DNA from: Daphnia pulex
Lineage: Eukaryota; Arthropoda; Branchiopoda; Diplostraca; Daphniidae
Direction: 5' to 3'
Assembly: GCF_021134715.1 (NCBI RefSeq)
Contig: NC_060018.1
Location: 124,001-188,000 of the forward strand
Length of the DNA: 64,000 bases
The notes under the pieces were generated by a model. That model was given only the letters and a program-made list of their open reading frames with translations. It was not told the DNA's origin and did not search any database. Shown piece by piece: positions 12,064 through 24,000 of this stretch. A program made the position numbers and the translations under genes. Every line of letters begins with the position of its first letter. Positions within the stretch are counted from its first letter, which is position 1.

Positions 12064-13380
12064 CTATTGGATACTAAACTTATAGACGATGGTGCGGCGA
12101 TAGTCAGATCCTGGTCGAAGGACGGAATCTGGGAAATTGGGCTGAAAAAAAAAATAGTTTTACATATGTTCATTCATTAAGATCTAATTGTTGATTTAAA
12201 ATGTAGATAAGATTATACCTGATTGATGGCATTGGGGAAATTTTGAGGTTCTACGGCCAAACCACCATGCCGTGTATAAACAGTGCCATTCTTCCCTACC
12301 AAAGAGCCATCGGTCGGCAAGAAATTGCCCGTGTAAACTTGGAAACCCGGTTGATCACTGAATATCTCCAATAGCCGCCCGGATTCGGGGTGCCAAAACT
12401 TGGCCGCTAAAGGAATTGTGTTGCCGAATTTAACGTTACTTTCGCTGACTACAAAGTTGTGATCGTAGCCTCCTCCGGGAACTTGCTGAATGACATCTCC
12501 CAATCGCGTCTCTGACCTTAAATCAAAAACTGTATCGTCCACCTTGGCCAGCTCTCCAGTAGGAATATTTTTCGAGTCAACGGGTGTGTACTGGTTAGCA
12601 AACAATTGAGCTCGGTGATTGTAAAGTTGTTGACTTCCAGCGTCATGTCCGGCCAAATTGAAATAAGAATGATTGGTGAGATTGACGGGTGTTGGTCGAT
12701 CCGTCAGCGCATTGAATTCCACGATTAACTCGTTGGAATCCGTTAACCTACGTATACGTATTCGCCGAAATATTCACAATCACGTGTTGAATTATAAGAA
12801 ACTTGGCATATTTACTTGTAGGTGACTTGAGTGTACAGATGCCCAGGATAACCTTCTTCCATATGCGGGCTGGAGTAAGTGAAAGTGACCCGCCCGTCTA
12901 GGTGAGCATAAGCTTGCCAAATTAATTTATCAAAGCCCATATTCCCTCCGTGTAAATGATTATCCCCTTTGTTTATAGCTAACTGATATTCGACTTCATC
13001 TAAGTGAAAACGACCTTGGGCTATTCTATTAGCTACACGTCCAACAGTACACCCGAAATAGCGGTTATGCGACGACAGATACCCTGCAATTTTTAAAAGA
13101 TATAGTTACAAATAATGATGGGTGGAGGAGTGAATTGATATTCAAGGGGTTTGTTGCACTTTCACTTACCATCTATGTCATCAAAACCCATCACGACATC
13201 TTGTAGCTGCCCTTTCTTGTCGGGAATAAATAGGTGAGTAAGAGCAGCACCATATGTTATTAACTGCACCTTAACTCCATGCAAGTTGGTCAACGTGAAT
13301 TTCTTCACAGATTGGATTCCGTTCGAGGTTTGAATCGTACCGAACGTTTCCTGTGTCACTTGTGTCGAGAAGGTATTCAT
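12064..13380 (-). CDS. Galm: Galactose mutarotase (aldose 1-epimerase)
   Basis: Four minus-strand exons (13380-13170, 13083-12816, 12747-12219, 12141-12064) join to 361 residues, the usual length for this family. The enzyme interconverts alpha- and beta-D-galactose (and glucose) in the cytosol, feeding the Leloir pathway. Sequence support: DNHLHGG with the family histidine, NHSYFNLAGH with the catalytic-site histidine region, a GGYDHN stretch, and VYTGNF followed by AVEPQNFPNAIN near the end, where the catalytic glutamate is expected. I chose the ATG at 13378-13380 because the longer open frame upstream begins with TTG, not ATG. No signal peptide is apparent. Neighbours are unrelated. Confidence 0.96.
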
Positions 13381-14230
13381 GTTACTAAACAACTTTGTAA
13401 AAGAAACTTTCAGACATAAATGTAGACGTGTCTGCTGAGCAGGAGAACAGAACAACAGACAAAATTGTACGGGTATCGTTATCTGGCTGCAGTAGAATGA
13501 GATTCGGTAAAATAGCTGAGGAGTAACCCCATCTATTGCTCATTATATGTAACAAAAAACTTGCGTAACAAAGATGGGAACGTTATTATACTTAATCTCC
13601 AGCATGAATGCATTTGTAGTTTACTTGACGACATTTCAAAGCCATTTAAAGGCGGATCGATGTAAATAAGGTTTCGTAGTTATCTCGTAGAACGTCATTA
13701 TATACCTTACTGTTCACATCTTTTCCTACATTTATTCATCCATTAATTTCTGTCTGCGTAAAAAAGAAAGTTTTCTACGAAGTGTTATCTAATATTTTCC
13801 CACGAAAAAAACGCTTCCGTAATCCGCATCTGCTGATTCTCCATTTCTCCATACCAACGTCCCTGTCCTTTTGGCCCAACGGTTTGGCAATGATCAAATA
13901 ATCAAATGTCATGGCAATTTCCAATGGTTTGGCATTCTTATGCGGCCTAGACCGAAACAAATAAATTCATTTTGTTACAAGTAGTCGATTTTTTTACCGC
14001 TAGATGTCGAATAACAGTGCGTAGGCAGTATGCTTCTCAATCGGCGCCATTGATCAGGGCAGCAAGAACACGTCTCATCTTAAGCTCAAGAAAAGTCCAC
14101 GCAATGCAGTAGTGTGTACCGTTAAAAAATTCGCTTTTAAATCGGAATGTTTCGGTGGTAAGTTAACGAAGAATGTTTTTGAGAATAGAATGAAATGTAT
14201 ATCTTATCAATATTTTATTAACTATGAATT
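13381..14230. other. Intergenic sequence with one unassigned minus-strand open frame
   Basis: The only open stretch of note is minus strand 13960-13775. It is preceded by an AG acceptor-like site and codes for about 60 residues (it contains NAKPLEIAMTFDYLIIAKPL). I do not recognise it, and no partner exon was found, so it is not called as a gene. Confidence 0.35.
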
Positions 14231-14842
14231 GTTGTTCAGGTGTTTCGATCCGATGTGCGTCTGTTCTCAAATGGGTTTCTCTTTTCTTTGTTCATTTCCA
14301 CGCAGCTCTTCTCTATCAAAGTTCTTGGTTCAGTATCATCAAAGGCTGGAGTTCTGAGCCATAAAGAATGACATTTGTTTACAGTTCAGACGCAAATGTT
14401 TGCAATTATGGAGTCAGGATTGGTAGGTCATCTTCACTCAACCATTATTCAATATGTTTCAAAACTTTCAACTTCATTTTCAGGTGTCATTGCCTTTTTG
14501 GCCAAGGCTACATCACTAGGTGGAAAGTATTTCTTCCCACAAATGTCTTCAGTGCGAACTAGATACCACTATGTTTTTGATGACCTTGCTACTCTGTAAG
14601 TAATGCAGCTTCTTCTACTAAAGTAGAATCTGTTTTCCAATTATCTGTTTTTGTGATTTAGTATTTGGTGGATATATATATATACCTTTATGGGGTGGGT
14701 TTAATTTACCTTACTAGTCATTGCGCCAAAACTATTAGCTCAACTGCAGCATTCCAGCAGCAAAAAGTCCAGGCTTCACAAAGTCCAAGGCTGCTTTGAG
14801 AGTTGGCGGCAACAATTTGAGATTTGCAATTGCTTTTTCATC
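14231..14842 (+). pseudogene. Syngr: Partial synaptogyrin pseudogene with introns retained
   Basis: This block matches the intact synaptogyrin gene at 49.6-50.2 kb over exons 2 to 4 and the introns between them, including the intron stretch upstream of exon 2 (GTGCGTCTGTT). It is therefore a segmental genomic copy, not a retrocopy. The exon 2 equivalent (from about 14306) has lost one base in TCATCAAAGG relative to TCATCCAAAGG and then reaches an in-frame stop. The exon 3 equivalent (YFFPQMSSV region, about 14484-14596) is still open, but its copied donor has drifted. The exon 4 equivalent (from about 14662) is disrupted by a TATATA run and small insertions. Exons 1, 5 and later ones are absent. 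It cannot make synaptogyrin. Confidence 0.85.
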
Positions 14843-16558
14843 AGTCAGTTAATCTAAGTTCTGACCGTTTTTTTCATCTGACTTTTTTTTCACTCTTTAT
14901 TAGCAGATTAAAATACAAGTTTCATCGCCATCTATGATTCACATTTACAACTACTGATTTGGAACAATAAGTCTTCGTTACGCAAAACCGCCGCCATTTT
15001 TTTCGAGTACTGATTGAAAGAGGTTCGTTAGATAATCCGTACGGCGTATTTCCCTTCCTCACATTTTTCTCCATAAAAATGGTATTTCCCGTTTGGATTG
15101 TTAGATGTTACTGAATTTTAATTATTTTTGTGTGAATTTAGTTATATTGTGTGGTAACCTAACCTAGCCTATAATTTCTACTTGGAAATTCCAGCTGATC
15201 ATGTGGCCCGAGCATCTGTACATTTTGCCAAGATGTCGTCCCTTTTTCCTGTACGTACCGGCTGTACGTTTTCTAAGAAACACTTAAGAACAAATCAGGT
15301 AAATATGTTTAATTTTCTAACCGTGAGACTTAGTTAGTTGGTGACTATGTCTTAACTTTCCTGTTGAAGAACTTTTGTTGCCTACCTTGGAAAGGCTTGA
15401 TAGCTGTAGGTTCCTTTGCAAAATTTAATCCGAAGGATGTGTAGTTTAACTTCTGTCATTTTTGTTTTTGTTATTTGAGACGCTGTGTCCTTGATAGTAA
15501 TTGTTTTTTTGTGATAGACAGTCTGGTAAAGTTTGAGCTTTTTCATTGCTGCCCAATGACACACATGGATTTTATGCAGCCAGCTGGAAAAGGTTGTTCC
15601 TCTTACTACCTATACTGCTATGTGTTTCGTCAAATGAAGAAACATGAACAACTGAAGTAATTATTTCAATCAACTTTCTAATTGTCTGGCTGATTCAAAA
15701 AGCTTTCTAACTGACACTGAGAGATTTTATAGTTAAGCTATATTTGTGTCATTTTTGTTATCGTCACATGATAATTCACTGCTTGATAGTATTTGATTTT
15801 TTAAAAAGCAGGATTAACATCCAGTTAAAGTTTTAGCTTCTCTTTCTTCTTTGTTGTAGTTCAATCACACATTTTGTTTTTGTTTCAACAAAAGCTATCA
15901 GATATTGTTTTCAGAATATTTAGTTTAACTAAAACTACATAACAAGTCATTAATTTGCCTTTTCATACAGCAGTTCCATTGATTTGATGCTGAAGATAAA
16001 TTCATTTCATTTCGGTTGCAGGTTTATCGTGTATGTTCGCGAAGTTGCTGTCCGCTGTGGTACGTTGTTGCAGCGTATGCTGGTGATAGATCTTTCTGCA
16101 TCAAATTCCCTTGGTGCTGGTGTCGTGTTACCGAAGTTGCATTATTATTTTGTTAAATTGTCATCGTGACTATTGCAGTTTACCGTTTATAAGTTCAGAA
16201 GCAACAAAAACAAATATGGGATGTTTATGTCAAACAAATAATAAACATGTTTTCGGGATTGGGAAAGGAAAGTGGAGGATGTTGGAGGGGGGGGGGATAT
16301 TTTAAGTTTGGATACAAAAGTATTTAATTCATAACCCTATAAACATATCCCTACCAATTAATCTAAACCCCACTAACACATCTACCAACCCTAAAATTTG
16401 TACCTTAAACCACATAACCTAATGTTAAACCCTATCAATGTGATGTCTGTAATAAACAAAAATTTTAAAACATAAAAGATAAAGGTTTTTTATTATTTTT
16501 TCGAAATGTGCAAAAAATTCAATAAACAGAGCGACCGGTTCAAAACGTTTTTCTTCTG
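14843..16558. other. Gene-poor stretch, no supported gene
   Basis: The stretch is AT-rich, with only short open frames. 15194-15297 has acceptor-like and donor-like borders and an open frame, but no recognisable protein and no partners. A G-run lies at 16288-16297. The A/C-biased stretch 16330-16440 contains several ACCCTA and CCTAA words but no regular telomeric array. Confidence 0.4.
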
Positions 16559-16991
16559 CACGAGTTTAAACGCAACCCGCCACCACCGCTGCGGCAATGA
16601 GACAAAAAGCGATGGTTAAGTTTTGCAGAAATCTGCGTCAGTCAGGTTACAAGTTTTTCAAATTCAATAACTTCAGTCGAATTTTGCATCTAGTCTATTA
16701 GTGCAAATAACGATCCTATGTGTTTGGTAGTTAAGAAGATGGTTGTTTAAAAAACAAACAATGGTGAGTTTTTTTGGCATCTCAGAACACCCCATTGTTT
16801 GTTTCTTAAACAACCATTTTCTTTACTACCAAACACATAGAATCGCGATTTGCACTAATAGATTACATGCAAAATTCTACGCGAGTTGTTGAATTAGAAA
16901 AATTTGTAACTTGACTAACGCAGATTTGCGCAAAAAATAAACCATGGCTATTTGTTTCATTAGGTAGTGGATGCATTGTTTAAACTCGCAC
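16559..16991. repeat. Foldback (long inverted repeat) element 1
   Basis: Two arms of about 200 bases face each other: left about 16559-16763, right about 16794-16991, with a spacer of roughly 30 bases. The inner parts are almost perfectly complementary (TGTTTGGTAGT facing ACTACCAAACA, TTAGTGCAAAT facing ATTTGCACTAA). The outer parts are more diverged but alignable, ending near CACGAGTTTAAAC and its complement. There is no open frame. This fits a foldback-type or miniature inverted-repeat transposon that could form a long hairpin RNA if transcribed. No target-site duplication was identified. Confidence 0.85.
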
Positions 16992-18432
16992 ATGCTGTTA
17001 TAGGAAATGTCTACGGCCCCCAGAGATATTTATCTGGACCGAGAAGAAGAGAGAAGTACGAGGCAAGTTTTACAGGGGAGATGTAGTCATACTAGGCTTC
17101 CGGGTTAGACTCATGACCCTCCAAAAGTTTTCATCGGATCATGCGCCTTCCAAGTCCCCGTTCGACCAGAGCCCTCCCCTCCTCCTGGTTTCACAGCGGG
17201 TGAGTGACCACCGGCGGGCGTTGGTTAGCGGTTAGTTAGGGAAACGGGGCCACTGAAAAGAAGGGAGCCCAGATATGCACTTGCCATTTATCTAACAACT
17301 ACACAATGTATCAGTCTTGAATTGCAGCATTCTCTCATTGATTTTCACCAGTGGATGAAGTCCATGACTATAGCAGCAAAGGATTCCCCTGTAAGCAGAA
17401 TAAACATTTATTTGGATGACAATAATATTCAAACAAGATTGTGGCGACAGAAACACAATACCTCAAATCAAGGGGGCCCATCCCGCCCATGTAAGGAAGT
17501 AAGAAGAGAGATTCAAGGGGTAGCAGCCAACAGGTTACCAAACAAGGAACATTACTTCTCGTAAAGTCTGTCATGCAAATTTAGAAACATGTGGTTTAGA
17601 ACCTATAAATAAAAAGAGAAAAATAAGTCAACTTGTTTATAATTTGTGTCATCAATGTGCTTGACGTCTATAATCTAAAACAAAAATAAATAGTATACAC
17701 TCGAAATCGTCTCTTAAACATTTTAAAATAGACTTAAGTGCAGATCAATACTTTAAATACTCACCAAACTTGACAACACACTTTACAGTAACTCCCATAA
17801 ATGTTTTCAAAATTGTGCAAAATAAAGTAACTGAAGTTGGTGCTTTTGACAGCTGAAAAACGATCTAAGACTTTGAGTGTGCTACTATCTAGCGTCCAAA
17901 CCAGAAATGTCTATAAAACCAAAACGATCCTGCTCTAGCTCATCGACACTCAACTGAATTGAAATGAAATAACAAACAATAACAAATAAAAAAAAAAAAA
18001 TCGAAACTTACATCATCGTCGTAAAACCGCCATAACAGATTACAAACGATCTAAAGATCAAAACCCCGTGATGTGTTGAGAGATGAGAGCATGGGTAGTA
18101 GGAGTCAGCGAGGGCCGAGGGGTGATAGTTGACCAGCCGTCGGTTGGGTAGTCGAATTACGCTAGACGCGTAGCTGGAGTAGGCACAACTCCCCCATGCC
18201 TCGAGGCGACGGAAGGATGGCACGCATGTGAGCATTCAGCACGTCAGTCAGTCGTCACTGATCTCTGACTGTTCGTACCTAAATAAAGACAAAAGAATTC
18301 TTATTAAGTGACATGCCAATAAAAGTTACATAATACATATAGGCACATTGATCTGATTTTTCAGCTCAAACATTTAAAGTTGCAATTTTTAAAACTTAAA
18401 AACAAGCTTGCAATATTAAGAACTATGCACAG
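16992..18432. other. Gene-poor stretch with one copy of a dispersed repeat
   Basis: An 80-codon open frame at 17322-17564 is not recognised. About 17795-17900 resembles 18865-18965 in direct orientation (shared TTTTGACAGCTG and ATCTAGCGT words). No gene can be supported. Confidence 0.4.
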
Positions 18433-18820
18433 AACAAAGCTCACTTGCTAGTCTTAAAAAAACAATTCCGGAAGTAGACCGGAAGTAACCACAGCGCCTC
18501 AACCATTGAGCTGTCGTCAAATTAAACCACATATTCGTGATCTCCATGAAATTTGGGGTCGATTAGATGTGATTTAAACGAAATCCAAAATTTGGCCAAA
18601 ATCGAGAATTTTCCTGAACTATAGTTCAGGAAAATTTTCAAAACCGGAAGTACGAAAACGCACAAATAAAAACATGAACTTTACCACAAATTCGACGAGG
18701 ATCACGAATATGTGGTTGTTTTGCTCCTCGAATGAACATTTACTGAACTACTGACTGAAATGAGCAAACCGGAAGTAGAAAAAAAACACAATATGAAAAA
18801 TCTAACAAGTGAACTTTGTT
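18433..18820. repeat. Foldback element 2 with a perfect central palindrome
   Basis: Ends AACAAAGCTCACTTGCTAG (18433-18451) and its near-exact complement (18802-18820) face each other. Inside are the matched pair AACCACATATTCGTGATC and GATCACGAATATGTGGTT (about 18525 and 18700), and CCGGAAGTA words in both orientations. At the centre is a perfect 30-base palindrome at 18607-18636 (AATTTTCCTGAACTA and its complement). There is no spacer and no open frame. The arms carry more mismatches and indels than those of foldback element 1, with which it shares no obvious sequence. Confidence 0.8.
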
Positions 18821-21081
18821 GGGGGAATAGTTATCGTCAGTTATCACTAAATATTTCAACAAAATAACAGTCGATAAATGTTTAAAGAGATGTGCAAAGT
18901 AACTGAAACTGACTGTTTTGACAGCTGCAAATTTTCAAAAAGCCATCTAGCGTTAGAAAAAAGAAACGTCTAAGTAAAACTTCCCCGTAAGAAGGGCCTG
19001 ATTTTGGAAACTATTACACAGACAGAGTCTAACGCAACTAAAGACTATTGGTAGATAACCTACGAAAATAATTCATTTGTTGGGTACCTGGGCATAATCC
19101 CGTGGTGAGTGACTATAAGTGTGTCACAGCGGGCGGAAGCGACCACTGAAGTGTTCTAACTCGCCAGTGAAGCAAGAAAATTTGTGTAGCAGCAGCATCA
19201 GAAGCAGTGAAGTTGGATGAGCGTACATCGCGAAGATAAGGATGGAGCAGAACTTTGGTGGAAGTCACTCTTCTGTCATAAACAAAGGCTAGCGTAGGCT
19301 CAAAGATCTCCGTGCCAGGAAAACACAATTCCAATAAAGAAACTGCGTTGTAGATTGACATTGGAAGTCGACTTGCGATCTCATGGACGTCACAAATAGT
19401 GCTGTAAAAAAAAGTTGAAAATTAAAAAGAAGCTTTAACAAAAGAAAAAAAATCAAATGGAATTCACCTTAAAGATGTGTGTATCTTGGAAACGAGCTAT
19501 TGTAACACAAACAAGCCATTTTCACCATTACCTAAATCAAGAATAAATAGTTAACTTATTTTACTTATGTGGTACAATGATTGAACTTACATACAGCAAA
19601 ATGTCTCGAGGAAGCCGTGTTTCTAAGACATTCATCCATCTATGCTACAGCTAGATGGATTTCAATGGCAAACAGCAGATACAAAGTATGAATCTAAACA
19701 AATACGACATGAGATCTTTCATCAATACTGTGACACAGATTATTTTCAATGTTACCTCCATTATTTGGTTGAAACACTCAGCAGCAGAACACTTGGTTTT
19801 CACTAGGATGGCTGTTTTCCATATTAAACTTGTAAACCGATAAAATCCTAGTTCATTTTTTTCAGATTTGTGAATGAAATCTTCAATTGCAATACACTTT
19901 CTATAAAGTTTGAACTTTGATGTCACAACGAACGAACAGTAACTTCTCAGTCAACATCCAAAACTAATTTCAGAAAAGCAGAGTAGCAGACGTTTTTTTA
20001 AATAGCGGCGTTGCCAATTTACGCAACTCGACCGTCTAAAAACATATTTTTTTCAAAAATCAAAGATAAAGCCATAAAGCAATGAAAAATGACTCTGGAT
20101 AGCTCTGTATAAAGTATAAAGACCACTTGTTCGAAATTCGAATGTTCGTTCTCTCCATAAGAGTAGTTGGAATGTTACAGCAGAGACCACATGAAAAAAC
20201 ACAAAGATTAACGAATAAACGCCTTTTGAGTAAATGAACATCTTTTGTATTAATTTCAGCATTTATTCTTATCACAGACAGCAGTTATAAATCAACATGT
20301 TGCTTATTCTCACATTCCTGTATCGTCTCGATCAATTCGTGATGCGCGTCATAATCAACACGCAGGATCTATACGGGAGGAGCGGGGGAGGATCTGACAA
20401 CTGGGGGGAGGAAAAAACTGATTTCAATTGACAAAGGATAGGGTATTGGTGATAGTTATTGTACTTTTAGAACAAAATCTCTGCTAATTAAAACGAGTAT
20501 TCAGGGGATGCAAAGTCCGTGACCAATCAATCAGTGCCCTAAGAGCACATCAACGTGGGAAATCAAGTTGACCGAGCCGTATGTACCACCTTTGTCCCTT
20601 GAGAAGAGATCATTGCCATCTGTCGTGGACGTGAATTTTTCTTTGTACAAAACAGTTAACGAGCAAATATCAACAGATTATGTTGTCACGATCAAGATAA
20701 AACGATAATTACACGTCTAATTCAAGTATTTTTTAGGCAGAAATCGCCCCTCGTTTCAACTACTAGACATGTGTGCCGATTTCTTCTAATAGCACGTGAC
20801 GGAAATTGTGAAAAGATGATCACAAACGACAATGAAATGATACAACCTCCTCCTTGTCTATACCCTTGAAAGATCCATTTGGATAGAACACATGGGATTA
20901 GAGATGGACTGAATAACTAAGGTCAGCCAGACACGCCGGTTACAATTCCAAACAAAACTCATCTTGTGTCAACAGTGACGTAAAGGACGATGTGAACGAT
21001 TATCTAAAAGAGGGTGACGTTGGCCGCTTTATTAAGGACCAACTTGAGATTCGTAGTAGTTGAGAGGTAACGTTGATATTA
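18821..21081. other. Gene-poor region and 3' flank of the wide awake homologue
   Basis: The second copy of the dispersed repeat lies at about 18865-18965. Open frames at 19113-19361, 19651-19926 and 20053-20275 (minus) are short and unrecognised. An AATAAA reads on the minus strand at 21033-21028, about 50 bases after the stop of the wide awake homologue, so that gene may have a short 3' untranslated region. Confidence 0.4.
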
Positions 21082-24000
21082 TCAGAGAGCGGCCGGTGGA
21101 GGCTTTTGCTGTCTCCCACTTTGTTCGATGGCTGCCAGCACGTCCTTTTTTTGTCTAACATAAAGACGACCTTTCTTCCACGGATTTTGAAGATGGAGCG
21201 GACGGAAGTCGTCTCGCAAACATCGTTCCCTGGCTCCTATGACGGCCACCAAGCAAAAGTTTTTAAACTCCTCTGCCGGATAAACGGGGCCATCTTTCCC
21301 TGGATACATAAAAGATAAAACACATTTCGTTAGTTACTGTCATACTACTACTACTGTCATAAATGTTTTGTTGTTTTCTTTACCTTTCAAACCTACGGCC
21401 ATGTTGAGCTGGCGAACCACCAGGTCCACTACCTCTCGAGCGACGGTTCTGGTGGTCACGTGCAATTTGACGCTGGTGCCGTTGGCCAAACCGGATTCGT
21501 AGGCAGCGTACACCTGAATGATTCCGCTGGTAGAAGAAGCGTCACCACTTTCGACATCGGCCGAGCGCGTGCTTCCCGAATCGGGATCGCCGTCGACCGA
21601 AGACAAAGACGTCAACGAAGGAGTATGACTCGATCTCGACGGGTGACTGCACTCACTTTCCTGGCTGTTTGATCTCATGCTGCCGGTCGAACGACCTTTC
21701 TTGCCTCCCGATCCACCTCGCTGCAATTTCGTGGGCGGCGGAGCAGGAGGATCGTCAGTTGACTGCTCATATTTCGGCTCTTCTTCCTGCTCTTGGCCGG
21801 CCGCCGCATAGACTGGCAAAGTGCTGTCGTCGGTGCCTTCAGCGTCCAGGAAAGGCTGAAATTCCAGGTTGTTCAACTGATTTTCACTTCGTGATATGCA
21901 CTTGCGGGCTCCACTTTGAGTGATGAGGATCGGCGGAGTCGGAAGCGTTTCGTTACTGCGGCTGTGCTGTTGCTTAAACAATTCGCCCGTTTCTATTTTT
22001 GGGTTTTTATAAGGGAAATGTTAGGCGAGAGACACACTAAGGGACAATCACTAGGGTTTCGTTACCTGGTTGAGTGTAACGAGCTCTGGAGCACGAACAC
22101 GATCCGCAATTGGAGACGTAGCCGGGCAAATCCAGTGGAACGGAACATTCAGGGCAGACGGGTGTTCGAGATCGGACCGTGTTGACGCGGAGGAAAGCTG
22201 GTGATTCCCCAATGGAGTTGCGGCTGCTCAACAGCTTGTTATCACTTTTCGTTTTGACGAGCATCCGGTGTTTGCCTCCGCCTGGAGTACCGCCGCCCAT
22301 GATTCGCCCCTCGTTATTGGAGACTGTCGAGTGAATCAATCTCGAACAAGTGCTGGGCGTCTTCAACGAGTTCTCCCTTGTTCGCTTCGAGGATTCCTCA
22401 GAGGATTCGGTCGGTGTAGGCAAAAGAGGAGTGGAAGGAGCGACTTGCTGCGACAGAGCGGCAATGGCCACACCCACTCCAGTCATCGTTCGATCCCTGG
22501 CCAGCGAAAGAACGTCCATGATCCAACGCGATCCCCTCCAAGTCGAGTCAACTTGAACTTGAACATCTTGCAGCCGCTGGAAGCGTTGCTTGGCTTCCGC
22601 CAATTCCACGCTCGAAAAAGCCTGTGCAACAATAAACATAATAAAAGAATGTTTAGATAAAGAAGCAATAATAAAACGATGTGAAAATAGGAGAGAGAAA
22701 GAGAAACTGACCTCGCGCATGGCCAGCTGTGCCAAATTCGAATCCAGTTCCAAAATGGAACTAAGCCGAGAATAGCGGCCGATGAGATCACGCTGGTAGG
22801 TGCGCAGATGAATCATTTCAAATACTTGAACGGGAACTGAAAGAAATTCAGGCCGATGGAAGAGCGCCTCGCTTTGACCGGCTACAGCGCACACACTGTC
22901 TGGTGGCGGAAGCAAAAGGATAACGGAAACATCTGGGCTGAGTTCAATCACTTCGTCTTCGTAAATGCGATGCTGCATGACCGAGCCTTCGATGCCCATA
23001 CTGCCCAGCAATCGACAGGCGGCCCTCTGTAATTGACTTTGGAAGAGCAGCTGGGCCGTGCTGGGCTGGAGGTTCAGTTTGCCCGTCAGACCGTCCATTA
23101 CCGAATACTCTGCCTTGTCCTCACTGCCATCGCCATCTCCGTCGTTCATCTCTGGATTACAATTTTTGTTTTGTGGTTGACTTTTGGCCAATTTCTTGAT
23201 CCACTGCCACTCTTCACTAAATAATGATAAAAAATGACGATTTTTAATGGAATTTTAAAAACTGCGAGCTGAAAAAAAAACATTAGCGTACCTCGACACC
23301 CACGGATTGTCTCGTATTTTCGCATGCGGGAGGAGATTGGGCGCGTCCTTGGGCACCAAAACGCGAATCAAATCGACCGAACTCTTCATCTTCAAGTAGC
23401 CAAGGTAGAGTCCTCGGGGCAAAGGTTTGTTGCTGACTTGCATGAAGTTGATTTGTTCCTGTTTCAATAGACAACACACAAATGAAGAGAGCGTCACTCC
23501 CGTACAGCACTTTTATGCTACTCGTGAGAAAACCGTTTCCAAACCAACTGGTTTATCAATTCTTAATATGGCCAATTTAATCGACCCGATTTGAGCGTTT
23601 CTATCCGGTTCGGCAAAAAAAAATGAAGATCAACTCGTTTTTGCTTTCAAATTCCGATGCGACCGACGAAGAAATGCTCACCTGTAGGGAGGCGAGGAGG
23701 AGATCGCTGGCCGTACTCTCTTGTTCGTTTGTCACCACTCGTCGCTGTTGAAGTTTGGAAAGTGGCAGCCACTTGAAATTCAACGACGACGGCACAGCCT
23801 TAATATTGGCCAAATGACAGGTACTCGATATCACCAGGGTCCCTTGACTGTCTTTCAGTGGCTGGTAGTGAAGCTGACCCAAATCTTGCAAGCCCAAAGC
23901 GCTCTGCGTCAATCGGAAACACGTCGTGGTTTCAGGAAAGAAAAAAGAAACAACGCACAGTTAGTGGTGTGAATGCACTGAATCGCTGTGAAATATGAAA

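Noticed and set aside
13381-13455. N-terminal extension of galactose mutarotase to 13455
   Set aside because: The upstream start codon is TTG, not ATG. The ATG at 13378-13380 gives a protein of normal family length.
16330-16440. Telomere-like repeat (ACCCTA / CCTAA words)
   Set aside because: Words are scattered with irregular spacing and changing sequence; there is no tandem array of the arthropod TTAGG unit.
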